Counted from the stretch's first letter, positions 7,453-15,884 are shown. The stretch is 64,000 bases of DNA from UBA4427 sp041389445 (GCA_041389445.1 JAWKRW010000001.1:558001-622000), one strand, 5' to 3'. The notes: generated by a model from the letters alone, not told the origin. Program-made: numbers and translations.

Positions 7453-8094
7453 ATGGTCAGTATCGTGGTGGCGGACGATCACAAGATCGTGCGTGAGGGG
7501 CTCATCCGACTGCTCGAGGCGCGAGACGACTTCACGGTGATCGGCGAGGCGTCGAACGGCGAAGAGGCCGTCGCGATGGTGCTCGAGCGCAAGCCCGACG
7601 TCGTCCTGATGGACATCAACATGCCGAAGCTCTCCGGGATCGACGCGACCCGCCAGCTCGGCAAGGCGGGCTGCACGAGCAAGATCCTGGTCCTCTCGAT
7701 GCACGAGAGCCGAGCCTACGTCGAGGAGGTCCTCCGCGCGGGCGCTTCGGGCTACGTCGTCAAGAACTCCGCTTCGAAGGATGTCCACAACGCGATCGAC
7801 GCGGTGCGGGCCGGCGCGTCCTACCTCTCCCCAGCCATCACGCAGCAGGTCGTGGACGCCATCGCGCGCCCCGGCGACGGCGGGCCGTCCGGCATCTCGA
7901 TGCTGACCGACCGCGAGCGCGAGGTACTCAAGCTGATCGCCGAGGGGCTCTCGTCGAAGGAGATCGCCTCGGAGCTCGGCGTCTCGCTCAAGACCGTCGA
8001 CTCCCATCGCTCGAACCTGATGGAGAAGCTCGACATCCACAAGGTCTCGGGGCTCGTGCGCTTCGCGATCCGGGCGGGCATGGTCGAGGCCTGA
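7453..8094 (+). CDS. NarL/FixJ-type response regulator with LuxR DNA-binding domain
   Basis: A 213-residue two-domain transcription regulator. The receiver domain (1-120) has the acidic pair Asp8/Asp9, the phosphoacceptor Asp54 in VVLMDINMP, and the conserved Lys in GYVVKNSAS. The LuxR-type helix-turn-helix (about 150-213) contains LTDREREVLKLIAEGLSSKE and KTVDSHRSNLMEKL. A strong AAGGGGGG lies 6 nt before the ATG. No histidine kinase is adjacent, so its partner is elsewhere in the genome. A long inverted repeat follows the gene. Confidence 0.92.
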   Translation: MVSIVVADDHKIVREGLIRLLEARDDFTVIGEASNGEEAVAMVLERKPDVVLMDINMPKLSGIDATRQLGKAGCTSKILVLSMHESRAYVEEVLRAGASGYVVKNSASKDVHNAIDAVRAGASYLSPAITQQVVDAIARPGDGGPSGISMLTDREREVLKLIAEGLSSKEIASELGVSLKTVDSHRSNLMEKLDIHKVSGLVRFAIRAGMVEA

Positions 8095-8127
8095 GTCGGC
8101 GCCGGCGACCGGCGCGCGTCGCGAAAA

Positions 8128-8174
8128 CACGAAGGCCTCGGTGGCGCCCGACGGGCATCACCGAGGCCTTCGTG
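8128..8174. terminator. 16-bp perfect inverted repeat between convergent genes
   Basis: CACGAAGGCCTCGGTG (8128-8143) is the exact reverse complement of 8159-8174, with a 15-nt loop between them. It starts 33 nt after the response-regulator stop and lies before the end (8253) of the convergent minus-strand gene. No T-run follows on either strand. It is placed as a bidirectional transcription barrier, probably Rho-assisted or structure-based. Confidence 0.6.
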
Positions 8175-8252
8175 CATGCGGAACCCGCGCATCGGCCGCG
8201 CCGCCCGATGCGATCCGAACGGGGACCGCCGGGCGGGAGCGGGCGGGGCGGC

Positions 8253-8834
8253 TCAGATCGGCGGTGCCGGTCGCTCGAGGACCTGCGGACCGTGGACCAG
8301 GCGGTCGACGTGGTGGCCCTTCAGCTCGCGGCGATCGAGCAGCGCCTCGGCCAGCTCCTCGACCGTCGACCAGACGGGATCGAGCAGCCGCTCGGCCTCT
8401 TCGCAGTAGGCGGCATAGAACTCCTCGACCGGACGCGAGAGGCCGAGCAGCTTCGAGAGTCGCGCGAGATCCTCGCGCGCGCGCCGCGCCGACGCGAACC
8501 AGCGCTCCCAGACGAGCTCGGCCTCGACGTCGACGCCGATGATGCGACCGCGCCGGATGGCGCTGCGCTCGGCGGCGATGCCGGCGTAGGCGAACACGCC
8601 ATGGGCATCGATCAGCTTCTCGGGGACGACCCCCACCTGCTCGCCCCGCCGCCGACCGGCCGGCGGTCGACAATCGATCGGAAGCGGCATGCCCGAGAAG
8701 GTCACCACCTCCCCGGTCCCCTCCACGGGATCGATCACCGCATGCTTCAAGACGTTCGGGCCGTACAGGATCTCACAGATCGTCGCACGACCGGCCTCCC
8801 GATAGGCCACCCGCGCGAGCGCATTCGTCGACAT
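8253..8834 (-). CDS. FtsH-peptidase (M41)-like protein with degenerate zinc site
   Basis: A 193-residue protein with the outline of the FtsH C-terminal peptidase domain but no AAA domain. The N-terminal AYREAGRA aligns with the FtsH zinc motif A-Y-H-E-A-G-H-A, but both histidines are arginine (Arg12, Arg16), so it should not bind catalytic zinc. Further matches are AYAGIAAERSAI (FtsH L-A-G-R-A-A-E-E), a middle helix (VWERWFASARRAREDL), and the tail EEAERLLDPVWSTVEELAEA / LLDRRELKG, which mirrors the FtsH tail (helix, then L-A-E-x-L-L-x-x-E-x-L-x-G). It may be a non-catalytic adaptor or sensor. The family call rests on motif order read by eye. Confidence 0.6.
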   Translation of the reverse strand: MSTNALARVAYREAGRATICEILYGPNVLKHAVIDPVEGTGEVVTFSGMPLPIDCRPPAGRRRGEQVGVVPEKLIDAHGVFAYAGIAAERSAIRRGRIIGVDVEAELVWERWFASARRAREDLARLSKLLGLSRPVEEFYAAYCEEAERLLDPVWSTVEELAEALLDRRELKGHHVDRLVHGPQVLERPAPPI

Positions 8835-8967
8835 TCACCCCCCTCGAGCCGATCAGGTCCCTCTTCGGCACCGCGGTCGGGAAGTTGAGCGATTTCAGGC
8901 ACTCGCACGCTTCTCTGCGCAATCCCGGCGGCGGTGTCCCGCGCGTCCGTGTGGCAAGCTCCGCCCC

Positions 8968-9174
8968 ATGCCCGAGCGCGCGCCGCGACCGGATTGCCTC
9001 CACTGCGTCCACTACTTCGTGACCTGGGAGCCCGCGAAGCCGCGGGGCTGCCGCGCCTACGCGTTCAAGTCCGAGGACCTGCCCTCGGACGTGGTCTTCG
9101 AATCCTCCGGCGAGCCTTGCCGGCTCTTCGAGCGCAAGCCCGAGCGAAAGCCACCGGCGCGGCTCGTCCGCTGA
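8968..9174 (+). CDS. Small Cys-rich protein of a conserved unknown family
   Basis: A 68-residue protein with Cys at CLHC, GCRAY and GEPC, and the order C-x2-C-x2-Y-x2-T-W-x6-G-C-R-A-Y-x-F-K-S ... P-S ... S-S-G-x-x-C-x-x-F. I recognise this as a widespread small bacterial protein of unknown function, sometimes misnamed in databases. The four Cys could form a metal site. No Shine-Dalgarno sequence is seen; CAAGCT lies 7 nt before the ATG, similar to the leaderless pattern elsewhere in the window. The gene converges on the tRNA nucleotidyltransferase gene with a 12-nt gap. Confidence 0.75.
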   Translation: MPERAPRPDCLHCVHYFVTWEPAKPRGCRAYAFKSEDLPSDVVFESSGEPCRLFERKPERKPPARLVR

Positions 9175-9186
9175 CGCGCAGCCCGC

Positions 9187-10611
9187 TCAGCCGCGTTCGG
9201 GCCGACGCGCGGCCGACGGCGGATGCGCACCCCGATCGAGCCCGCCCAGACAGCGCGACAGCACGACCTCGGGGTCCGTCTCGCCCGTCTCGTCCTCGAT
9301 CTCCCGGCATCGACGCAGGAGCCGGCCGAGCTCGGGGCCCGGGGCGATGCCGCGCGCCATCAGATCGGGGGCGCTGACGACGTCGGGCCTCGGAGTAGCC
9401 TCGACCTGCGCCGCTTCGGCCGCGGCGAGGAAGGCGGCGCCGGCGTCGAAGCGGCCCGCGCGCGCCGCTTCGGTCGTGCGCCCCAGCTGATCGGCGCGGG
9501 CCAGACGCTCGAGCGCGATCAGCGTCTCGCCTCCGGCGTCGAGCTTGCGGGCGAGGCGACGATAGGCGCGCGCTCCCGCGCTCCCGGCGACGAGCTGGGC
9601 CGGAGCGCGATGGTGCTCGATCAGGACCTCGACCGCGCCGACCACGCGCTCGGGGAAGCGCAGCGCCGTGAGCCACGCGCGCGCGAGCCGCGCGCTCACC
9701 GCCTCGTGGCCCAGGGCGTGCACGCGCCCCGCCTCTTCCCGCGTCGTGGCCGACTTGCCGAGGTCATGGCAGAGCGCCGCGATCAGCAGGATCTCCCGCG
9801 CCGCGGGATCGAGCGCCTCGCCGAGCTCGCGCGCGCGGTCGATGACGAGCAGCGTATGGACGAAGACGTCGCCTTCCGGATGCCAGTCGGGATCCTGGGC
9901 GATCCCGACGAGGGCCGCGAGCGGCGGGAAGACGTCGAGCCGGCCGATCGACGCGAGCCAGGCGAACGCCCGCGACGGCCGAGGCAGGTCGAGCAGCATG
10001 CGGCGCAGCTCGCCGGCGATGCGCTCGACCGCGACGTCGGCCAGGTCGAGCCCGCGACAGAGCGCGACGAGCGAGGGCTCGACCGACGCCTCGAGCAGCG
10101 CCTGGAGCCGCGCGACCCGCAGCAGCCGCAGTGGATCGGCACCGAAGGTCGCGGCGTCGACCGCGCGAAGCCGCTGCGCCGCGAGGTCCGCCTCGCCCAG
10201 CCAGGGATCGAGGAGCCGCTCGTCGAGCGGATCCCAGCCGATCGCGTTGAGCGTGAGATCGCGGTGGCGCGACGCGGCGCGGAAGGCGCGCTCGAGCGAG
10301 CTCGGATCGCGGGCATCGAGCTCGAGCGCGCCCGCCCGGGGCCAGCCGAGGTCGAGCCCGTCGCGGACGCGGCGCCAGACGGGCTGCAGTCGACCCACGC
10401 GCGGCGAGAAGCCGAAGCCGACGAGCACCGCCTCCACCGCGTCCGGGGAGAGGCCGAAGACCTCGAGATCGACGTCGTGCGACGGCCGCCCGCGCAGGGC
10501 GTCGCGCACGAAGCCGCCGACGACGACCAGACGCCCACCGGCCCGTGCGAGGGCGCGGGCGAGCTGCATGACGTCCGAGGCCGCCGGCAGCGCGAGCCGG
10601 CGGCGATTCAA
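9187..10611 (-). CDS. tRNA nucleotidyltransferase (CCA/poly(A) polymerase family) with HD domain
   Basis: A 474-residue class II nucleotidyltransferase. The catalytic head has VVVGGFVRDAL and HDVDLEVFG (the D-x-D metal pair), then RHRDLTLNAIGWDP and FGADPLRLLRVARL. A C-terminal HD phosphohydrolase domain follows (VHTLLVIDRA, ALCHDLGKSATT, LIEHHRAPA). These enzymes add C and/or A to the 3' end of tRNA; the HD domain can remove phosphates from damaged tRNA ends. A TTG at 10609-10611 overlaps the upstream stop (TTGA) and gives the usual N-terminal length; an internal ATG at 10569 is the alternative. A second member of this family lies at 17667-19205, so one may be CC-adding and the other A-adding. 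Confidence 0.82.
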   Translation of the reverse strand: MNRRRLALPAASDVMQLARALARAGGRLVVVGGFVRDALRGRPSHDVDLEVFGLSPDAVEAVLVGFGFSPRVGRLQPVWRRVRDGLDLGWPRAGALELDARDPSSLERAFRAASRHRDLTLNAIGWDPLDERLLDPWLGEADLAAQRLRAVDAATFGADPLRLLRVARLQALLEASVEPSLVALCRGLDLADVAVERIAGELRRMLLDLPRPSRAFAWLASIGRLDVFPPLAALVGIAQDPDWHPEGDVFVHTLLVIDRARELGEALDPAAREILLIAALCHDLGKSATTREEAGRVHALGHEAVSARLARAWLTALRFPERVVGAVEVLIEHHRAPAQLVAGSAGARAYRRLARKLDAGGETLIALERLARADQLGRTTEAARAGRFDAGAAFLAAAEAAQVEATPRPDVVSAPDLMARGIAPGPELGRLLRRCREIEDETGETDPEVVLSRCLGGLDRGAHPPSAARRPERG

Positions 10612-10847
10612 ACGATCTCGTCCTCGTCGACCGGCTTCTTGCAGATCGGATGCGGCGCGAACTCGGGCCCGCCCTGCCAGCCGGGAATGCGCGCCGCTTC
10701 GGCGAGCCAGGAATCGGCGATCGACTCGTCGACGGCGACGTCGTTGTTGTCGAACCCCTCGGTGATCGACTCCCAGAGCTCGCGACCGCCGCTGTCCCAC
10801 CACTCGCGGCCCGGGTTCTCGAAGTCGATGGCCAGCTTGATCATCAT
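10608..10847 (-). CDS. Small acidic protein of unknown function
   Basis: A 79-residue protein with a conserved-looking aromatic core (KLAIDFENPGREWWDSGGRE, then LWESITEGFDNNDVAVDESI and IPGWQGGPEFAPHPICKKP). A good AGGGGAAG precedes the two ATG codons. It overlaps the alkyltransferase-like gene upstream by 4 nt (ATGA) and the nucleotidyltransferase gene downstream by 4 nt (TTGA), so it is cotranslated with both. I do not recognise the family. Confidence 0.7.
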   Translation of the reverse strand: MMIKLAIDFENPGREWWDSGGRELWESITEGFDNNDVAVDESIADSWLAEAARIPGWQGGPEFAPHPICKKPVDEDEIV

Positions 10848-11260
10848 GAATGGCTTCCCCTGCTCTTCCTTCCGCCGCGCTCGGGCGTCGGCGCGGACCC
10901 GCGCGGCCGCCAGCCGAAACGGTCGAGATCGATCGTGTCGCCCCGCCCGAACGCGATGCCTTCGGCCTCGAGCCGCGCGCGCTGGAGCGGAACCGATTCC
11001 CGCGGCTCCCGCCCGCTGATGCATCCCTTCGCGTTGACCACGCGATGCCAGGGCACCGCCGACCCTGGCCCGAGCGCGTGCAACGCATAGCCGACCTGCC
11101 GCGCAGCCCGGGGCATGCCGGCATGCGCCGCGACCTGTCCGTAGGTCGCGACCCGGCCCGCCGGAATCCGTCGTACGACGCGGTACACCCGCTCCCAGCT
11201 GCGCTCCGGCGTCGGCTCCCCGGCCCGATCCGATCGCGTGCGCGACGGAGCGCGCATCAT
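10844..11260 (-). CDS. Alkyltransferase-like (ATL) DNA lesion-binding protein
   Basis: A 138-residue protein of the O6-alkylguanine-DNA methyltransferase fold. The helix-turn-helix RVATYGQVAAHAGMPRAARQ and the active-site loop are present, but the loop reads PWHRVVNA instead of P-C-H-R-V: the acceptor Cys is Trp. That substitution defines ATL proteins, which flip and mark O6-alkylguanine for nucleotide excision repair without repairing it themselves. The start ATG at 11258-11260 overlaps the M3 peptidase stop by 4 nt. The basic C-terminal tail (RGGRKSRGSHS) could help DNA binding. Confidence 0.85.
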   Translation of the reverse strand: MMRAPSRTRSDRAGEPTPERSWERVYRVVRRIPAGRVATYGQVAAHAGMPRAARQVGYALHALGPGSAVPWHRVVNAKGCISGREPRESVPLQRARLEAEGIAFGRGDTIDLDRFGWRPRGSAPTPERGGRKSRGSHS

Positions 11261-13362
11261 GCCGCGGCGCCCGTCAGCAGGCCCGAGTGGCGCAGCAGCG
11301 CCTCGGGGCTCGGGGCACGCCCGCGGAAGGCCTCGAAGACGCGCATCGGATCGGTCCCGCCGCCGAGGGCGAGCACCGTATCGCGGAAGCGACGGCCGGT
11401 CTGCGCGACCGCGCGCGGATCGTCGAGCCCCGCCTCCTCGAACGCGCCGAAGGCGTCGGCCGAGAGGACCTCGGCCCATTTGTAGCTGTAGTACCCGGCC
11501 GCATAGCCGCCGGCGAAGATGTGGCCGAAGCTGCAGAGAAAGCGGTCCTCCGCGAGCGACGGCATCACGGTCGTGCGCGCCGCGACCTCGGCCTGCACGG
11601 CGAAGATCCCCTCGCGTCCCCGGATGGCGGGATCGCGGTGGAGCGCGAGGTCGAGCATCGCGAAGTAGAGCTGACGCAGCATGAAGGAGCCCGCGCGGTA
11701 GGTCCGGGCGCGTTCGATCTTGTCGAAGAGCGCGTCGGGGAGCTTCTCGCCCGTCTCGACGTGGCCCGAGAGGCCGATCAGCGTCTCGCGGTGGTAGCAC
11801 CAGTTCTCCATGAACTGGCTCGGCAGCTCGACCGCGTCCCACTCGATGTTGCGGATGCCCGAGGCGAGGCCGTGGTCGACGCGCGTCAGCATGTGCTGCA
11901 GGCCGTGGCCGAACTCGTGGAACAGGGTCAGGACCTCGTCGAAGGCCATCAGCGAAGGCTTGCCGTCGACGGCGGGCGCCTGATTGCAGACGAGGTAGGC
12001 GACCGGGTCCTGCGACACCCCGTCGACGCGCCGCCGCGTCCGGCCCAGGCAATCGTCCATCCAGGCGCCGCCCCGCTTGTCTCCGGGTCGGCTGTAGGGA
12101 TCGAGGAAGAACGCGGCGATCGCCCGGCCCGAGGCGTCGTGAACGCGGAAGAAGCGCACGTCCGGATGCCAGACGGGCGTCTCGCCGTCGGCCGCCACGA
12201 TCTCGACGTCGAAGAGCCGTCTCGCCAGCGCGAAGAGCCCATCGAGCACCCGCGGCAGCGGGAAGTACGGCCGCAGCGCCTCCTCCGAGTAGTCGAAGCG
12301 CGCCTCGCGCAGGCGCTCCGAGAAGAAGGCGACGTCCCAGAGCGCGAGCGGCTCGGCCTGTCCATGCGCCGCGGCGAAGGTCCGCAGCTCCGCGAGATCG
12401 CGGCGCGCGGCGGGCAGCGAGGCCTCCCGCAGCCGCTCGAGCAACGCGTCGACCGCCGCGAGGTCCGGCGCCATCTTCGCGTCGAGGGAGAGCGCGGCAT
12501 AGCTCGCGAAGCCGAGCAGCCCGGCCATCTCCTGACGCAGTACGAGGATCCGCTCGAGGATCGGCGTATTGTCCAGCGCCCCGCTCGAGGCCCGCGTGAT
12601 CGAGGCGCGGTAGAGCCGCTCGCGCAACGGGCGATGCGCGCCGTGCTCGAGGAAGGGGAAGAGCACGGGCGCGTCGAGCGAGAGCCGCCAGGGGCCGGAC
12701 TCCGGCGTCGCCTCGGGCTCGCCGTGCTCGCGGGCATTTTGCGCCGCGAGCGCTCGCAGGCTCGGCGGCGTTCCGGCCATCTCCGCGGGCGTTCGGACGA
12801 TCACGCCGAACTGCTTCGTCGCATCGAGGACGTGGTTGTTGAAGCGCGTCGCGAGCTCGGCCAGCTCGGCCTGGATCGCGTTGAAGCGATCGCGGGCCGC
12901 GCCGTCGAGGCCGACGCCGGCATGGCGCGCGTCGCGCAGCAGACAGTCGACGATCCGCTGCTGGGTCGGATCGAGCGCTGCGAACGAAGGTGCGCCGCGG
13001 AGCGCGAGCAGGCCGTCGTGGATGGCGCGGCTCTGCGCCTGCCGCAGGCCGAAGGCGACGACCTCCGGCTGGACCGTGGCATGCGCCTCGCGCAGCGCGT
13101 CGCTGTTGCGCACGGCCATCATGTGGCCGACGAAGCCCCAGGCGAAGGCGAGCCGCTCGCCCATCCGCTCGAGCGGCACGACGAGACCGTCCCAGGTCGG
13201 CTCGATCCGGGTCTCGAGCGCTTCGAGCGCCTGCGAAAGCTCGCCGATCAGCTGACGGATCCCCGGCACCACCCGCTCCGTCGAGAAGCGATCGAACCGG
13301 GGCAACGCGCCCGACTGCAGCAGCGGATTGTCCTGCGTCGCGTCGCCCAACGCCTCGCCCAA
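11257..13362 (-). CDS. M3 family oligopeptidase (oligopeptidase A-like)
   Basis: A 701-residue zinc metallopeptidase, close to the usual length of OpdA/PrlC. The zinc motif HEFGHGLQHM is followed by the third ligand region (GLASGIRNIEWDAVELPSQF). Typical family stretches are HDASGRAIAAFFLDPYSRPG and SYKWAEVLSADAF. It has no signal peptide and should act in the cytoplasm on short peptides, including cleaved signal peptides. It is the first gene of a four-gene translationally coupled run with the ATL protein, a small unknown and the tRNA nucleotidyltransferase. Confidence 0.93.
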   Translation of the reverse strand: MGEALGDATQDNPLLQSGALPRFDRFSTERVVPGIRQLIGELSQALEALETRIEPTWDGLVVPLERMGERLAFAWGFVGHMMAVRNSDALREAHATVQPEVVAFGLRQAQSRAIHDGLLALRGAPSFAALDPTQQRIVDCLLRDARHAGVGLDGAARDRFNAIQAELAELATRFNNHVLDATKQFGVIVRTPAEMAGTPPSLRALAAQNAREHGEPEATPESGPWRLSLDAPVLFPFLEHGAHRPLRERLYRASITRASSGALDNTPILERILVLRQEMAGLLGFASYAALSLDAKMAPDLAAVDALLERLREASLPAARRDLAELRTFAAAHGQAEPLALWDVAFFSERLREARFDYSEEALRPYFPLPRVLDGLFALARRLFDVEIVAADGETPVWHPDVRFFRVHDASGRAIAAFFLDPYSRPGDKRGGAWMDDCLGRTRRRVDGVSQDPVAYLVCNQAPAVDGKPSLMAFDEVLTLFHEFGHGLQHMLTRVDHGLASGIRNIEWDAVELPSQFMENWCYHRETLIGLSGHVETGEKLPDALFDKIERARTYRAGSFMLRQLYFAMLDLALHRDPAIRGREGIFAVQAEVAARTTVMPSLAEDRFLCSFGHIFAGGYAAGYYSYKWAEVLSADAFGAFEEAGLDDPRAVAQTGRRFRDTVLALGGGTDPMRVFEAFRGRAPSPEALLRHSGLLTGAAA

Positions 13363-13424
13363 ATCTTCGCCCCCTCCCGCGCGCGCCGCGCGAGCTTAGC
13401 GAAGCCGTCTGCGGCGCTCGGGCG

Positions 13425-13640
13425 CTAGCGGGCGTTTCGGAACGCCACGTCCTCGACGACGATCGGACGCCCCGCTTCGTCCCAGGCTGCGAGCGGCGCC
13501 CGCCGCGGACGCGGCGACCGATCCGCGCGCGCGCCGCGATGGGTCGCGTCCGGGCGCGGCCGCGACGGCGTCTCCCGCATGAGCCGGGCCAGCTCGAGCA
13601 CCGTCCAGACGACACAGCCGATCCCGAGCAGGTCGATCAT
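13425..13640 (-). CDS. Small N-terminally membrane-anchored protein
   Basis: A 71-residue protein with a hydrophobic N-terminus (MIDLLGIGCVVWTVLELARL) followed by a basic, proline-rich stretch and a short C-terminal strand-like end (GRPIVVEDVAFRNAR). GGAGGCGCG before the ATG (13638-13640) is a credible ribosome binding site. I do not recognise the family; it may be a short membrane-tethered factor. Confidence 0.5.
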   Translation of the reverse strand: MIDLLGIGCVVWTVLELARLMRETPSRPRPDATHRGARADRSPRPRRAPLAAWDEAGRPIVVEDVAFRNAR

Positions 13641-13812
13641 GTCGCGCCTCCGAGTGGCCGGCCGGTCGGGCCGGATGACGGGCCTGCCGCTGGGTGGTCG
13701 CAGGCTGCGGGAACGCGCGCAATCTGGAGGGGCGCGCGCGCCGCAGGTCCGGAATTGCCCGACGCCTGCCGACGATTGGAGCCCGGTCGCCGACGGGCTG
13801 CGACGGCCGCGC

Positions 13813-14574
13813 TCAACGCGCGCCCGGCTCGTCGTCGGGCGGATCGGCGCGGCGCGGCGCCGCAAGGGAGAGCGCGAGGGGGAGCGCGCGGGGCGGATCG
13901 AGGCAGCCCGGGTCGTCGTGGCGAGGATCGTTGACCCAGGGCGAGACGGGACGCGCCGTGAGGGTCCCGGCCGGCGAGGGCGCGAGCAGCGCCTGCAGCC
14001 CGTCGGGCGTCTGCGCGGGGTCGAGCCAGGCTTCGCCGGCCTCCCGGGAGAGGAGGACGGGCATGCGATGATGGAGCTCGGCGAGATCCGGGCCGGCCTC
14101 GGTCGTGATCACCGTGCAGGTCTCGAGCGGGTCGCGCCCTTCGCCCTGCCAGCGCTCGTGCAGCCCAGCGAAGGCCAGGAGACCGCCGTCGGGCGGATGG
14201 AGCCAGTACGCCCGATGCCCCCGCGCGCGGGGCGTCCACTCGTAGAAGCCGTCCGCGACGACCAGGCACCGGTGGCGGCGGAACGCGCCGCGGAAGGACG
14301 GCTTCGTCGCCACGGTCTCGGCCCGTGCGTTGAAGCGCTTCGCACCGACCGCGGGATCCTTCGACCAGGCCGGCACGAGCCCCCAGAGCTTCCAGACCGC
14401 GCGCCGCGCCCCCGACGCATCGCGCACCACGGTCAGGACCCGCGCGGACGGCGCGAGGTTGTAGCGCGGCGCCAGCCCGCGCCCGTCCGGCCCGGCGGCG
14501 ATCGCCGCCGCCTCGAGCGCGAAGCAGCGGGCGATCTCCTCCGCCGAGCGGGTCAGCGTCATGCGTCCACACAT
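13813..14574 (-). CDS. SOS response-associated peptidase (SRAP/HMCES-like, YedK family)
   Basis: A 253-residue protein that starts M-C-G-R. After removal of Met, Cys2 is the catalytic residue that crosslinks to abasic sites in single-stranded DNA. Other family motifs are WGLVPAW, RFNARAET, CLVVADGFYEW (active-site Glu) and HHRMPVLL (active-site His). The protein shields abasic sites from cleavage and then self-releases. The C-terminal 35 residues are low-complexity. It is a single gene with no obvious operon partner. Confidence 0.92.
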   Translation of the reverse strand: MCGRMTLTRSAEEIARCFALEAAAIAAGPDGRGLAPRYNLAPSARVLTVVRDASGARRAVWKLWGLVPAWSKDPAVGAKRFNARAETVATKPSFRGAFRRHRCLVVADGFYEWTPRARGHRAYWLHPPDGGLLAFAGLHERWQGEGRDPLETCTVITTEAGPDLAELHHRMPVLLSREAGEAWLDPAQTPDGLQALLAPSPAGTLTARPVSPWVNDPRHDDPGCLDPPRALPLALSLAAPRRADPPDDEPGAR

Positions 14575-14906
14575 CGTCGACTCCCGCCCCTCCCCCGGCC
14601 GATCCCGGTCGCGATCCCGCGCCGACCCGATCCCATCCGCCGACCACGATGCCGGCCTCGAGTCGAAGCCGGGTCGCCCGAGGCGGCGGCCGAAGGGATC
14701 GCGCAGCGGGAACGGGAACGCCCGGATTGGGCAATCTCCTTCTTCCGCGCGGGATCGGCGAGGATGGCCTGCGCCTCGCCGATCCGCTCGCGGCGCCGGC
14801 AGCTCCGCGGCGAACCCGGCCGGACGCGCTGGCTTTCCGGGCGGGCGACCGAAGGCGCCGCCTCGCCGCCGCACAACGCCGCACGATTCTTGCTCCGTCA
14901 CGAGGC
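14575..14906. other. 332-bp stretch without a confident gene
   Basis: This lies between the start of the SRAP gene (minus) and a tiny plus-strand ORF at 14907. A minus-strand frame (14876-14559) contains RERIGEAQAILADPARKKEI, which faintly resembles the tail of a J-domain-like protein. The rest of the frame is Arg/Gly/Ser-rich and lacks any other support. I see no RNA gene, repeat or clear terminator. It may contain the SRAP promoter, but no -10/-35 pair is convincing. Confidence 0.4.
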
Positions 14907-15002
14907 ATGCCGCGCGACGAGATCCAGGGCCTCTTCTTCCTGCTCGGGCTCCTGCTCGCGTTCTACTTCCTGATGCCCTTCCTGGCGCTCGCGGGGCGTT
15001 GA
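14907..15002 (+). CDS. Possible 31-residue membrane peptide
   Basis: The predicted peptide is M-P-R-D-E-I-Q-G followed by FFLLGLLLAFYFLMPFLALA, a single strong membrane helix, then G-R and a TGA. ACGAGG lies just before the ATG. Its last 40 nt overlap the 3' end of the convergent rluB-like gene. The strongly hydrophobic core with a charged head looks like a real small membrane protein, but a GC-rich genome can also produce this by chance. Confidence 0.4.
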   Translation: MPRDEIQGLFFLLGLLLAFYFLMPFLALAGR

Positions 15003-15880
15003 GCGCGCGACCGGGGCCGCGCGGGCGAAGGGGCCGTGCGCTGCAGGCGGGCGACGTGGGCGAGCAGCCGATCGCGCTCCTCGGGCGTGAGCGGGCGCGC
15101 CTCGCCGACGGGCAGCCCCCCGAGCCGCAACGGCCCCATCCGCTCGCGCACGAGCCGGCGCACCGGAAAGCCCAGGAACAACAGGCTGCGCCGGATCTGG
15201 CGGTTGCGCCCTTCGATCAACGTCAGCGAGAAGCTCGACGTACCGGCCTTCGCATCGATGCGGACGTCCCGAACACGCCCGGGCGCCGTGCGTCCCTCCT
15301 CGAGCGGCACGCCCTTTTCGAGCCGCGCGATCGCGCGGTCGTCGATCTCGCCCTTCACGCTGACGCGGTACTCGCGCTCGTTGCCGAGCGAGGGATGCAG
15401 CATCGCATAGGCCGTCTCGCCGTCGTTCGTGAGCAGCAGGAGCCCCGTCGTCTCGACGTCGAGGCGACCGACGGGAAAGACGCGCCCGACCTTCCGCGGA
15501 AGCAGGTCGAGGACCGTGCGCCGGCCCGAGTCATCGCGCACGGTCGTCACGACGCCCCGCGGCTTGTTCACGATCCAGTAGGTCGCGCGCTCCGAGACCA
15601 CCCGCTCGCCGTCGAGCCGGATGTCGTCCCGGCCCGGCCGAGCCCGCGCGCCGAGTCCGGCGACCTCACCGTTGACGGTGACTCGGCCATCCGCGATCAG
15701 GGCTTCGACCTCGCGGCGGGAGCCGAGCCCGGCGCTCGCGAGCAGGCGCTGCAGGCGCACCGGCTCCCCCGCCCGCTCGAGCGGCCGCTCGCGCGGCGTC
15801 TCGGGCGCACTCGCTGCGGGCCGAGACGGCGCCTTCGGCTTCGCCTTGCGGACGTGCCGGGGCGATCGACCGTGGGGCAT
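14963..15880 (-). CDS. rluB: RsuA/RluB-family 23S rRNA pseudouridine synthase
   Basis: A 305-residue protein. A basic N-terminal tail (about 1-40) leads to an S4 RNA-binding domain (RLQRLLASAGLGSRREVEAL, IADGRVTVNG). The catalytic domain has PVGRLDVETTGLLLLTNDG, where the Asp of G-R-L-D is the catalytic residue, then EYRVSVKGEI and LIEGRNRQIRR. The protein probably makes the RluB modification in 23S rRNA, though RluE/RluF-type specificity cannot be excluded. It is the last gene of the long minus-strand run that includes scpA and scpB, a common neighbourhood for this gene. Confidence 0.9.
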   Translation of the reverse strand: MPHGRSPRHVRKAKPKAPSRPAASAPETPRERPLERAGEPVRLQRLLASAGLGSRREVEALIADGRVTVNGEVAGLGARARPGRDDIRLDGERVVSERATYWIVNKPRGVVTTVRDDSGRRTVLDLLPRKVGRVFPVGRLDVETTGLLLLTNDGETAYAMLHPSLGNEREYRVSVKGEIDDRAIARLEKGVPLEEGRTAPGRVRDVRIDAKAGTSSFSLTLIEGRNRQIRRSLLFLGFPVRRLVRERMGPLRLGGLPVGEARPLTPEERDRLLAHVARLQRTAPSPARPRSRAQRPASARKGIRK

Positions 15881-15884
15881 CGGG

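Noticed and set aside
14559..14876. Minus-strand frame with a short J-domain-like stretch
   Set aside because: Only about 20 residues look J-like; the rest is Arg/Gly/Ser-rich and there is no HPD motif or ribosome binding site. Chance similarity is more likely.
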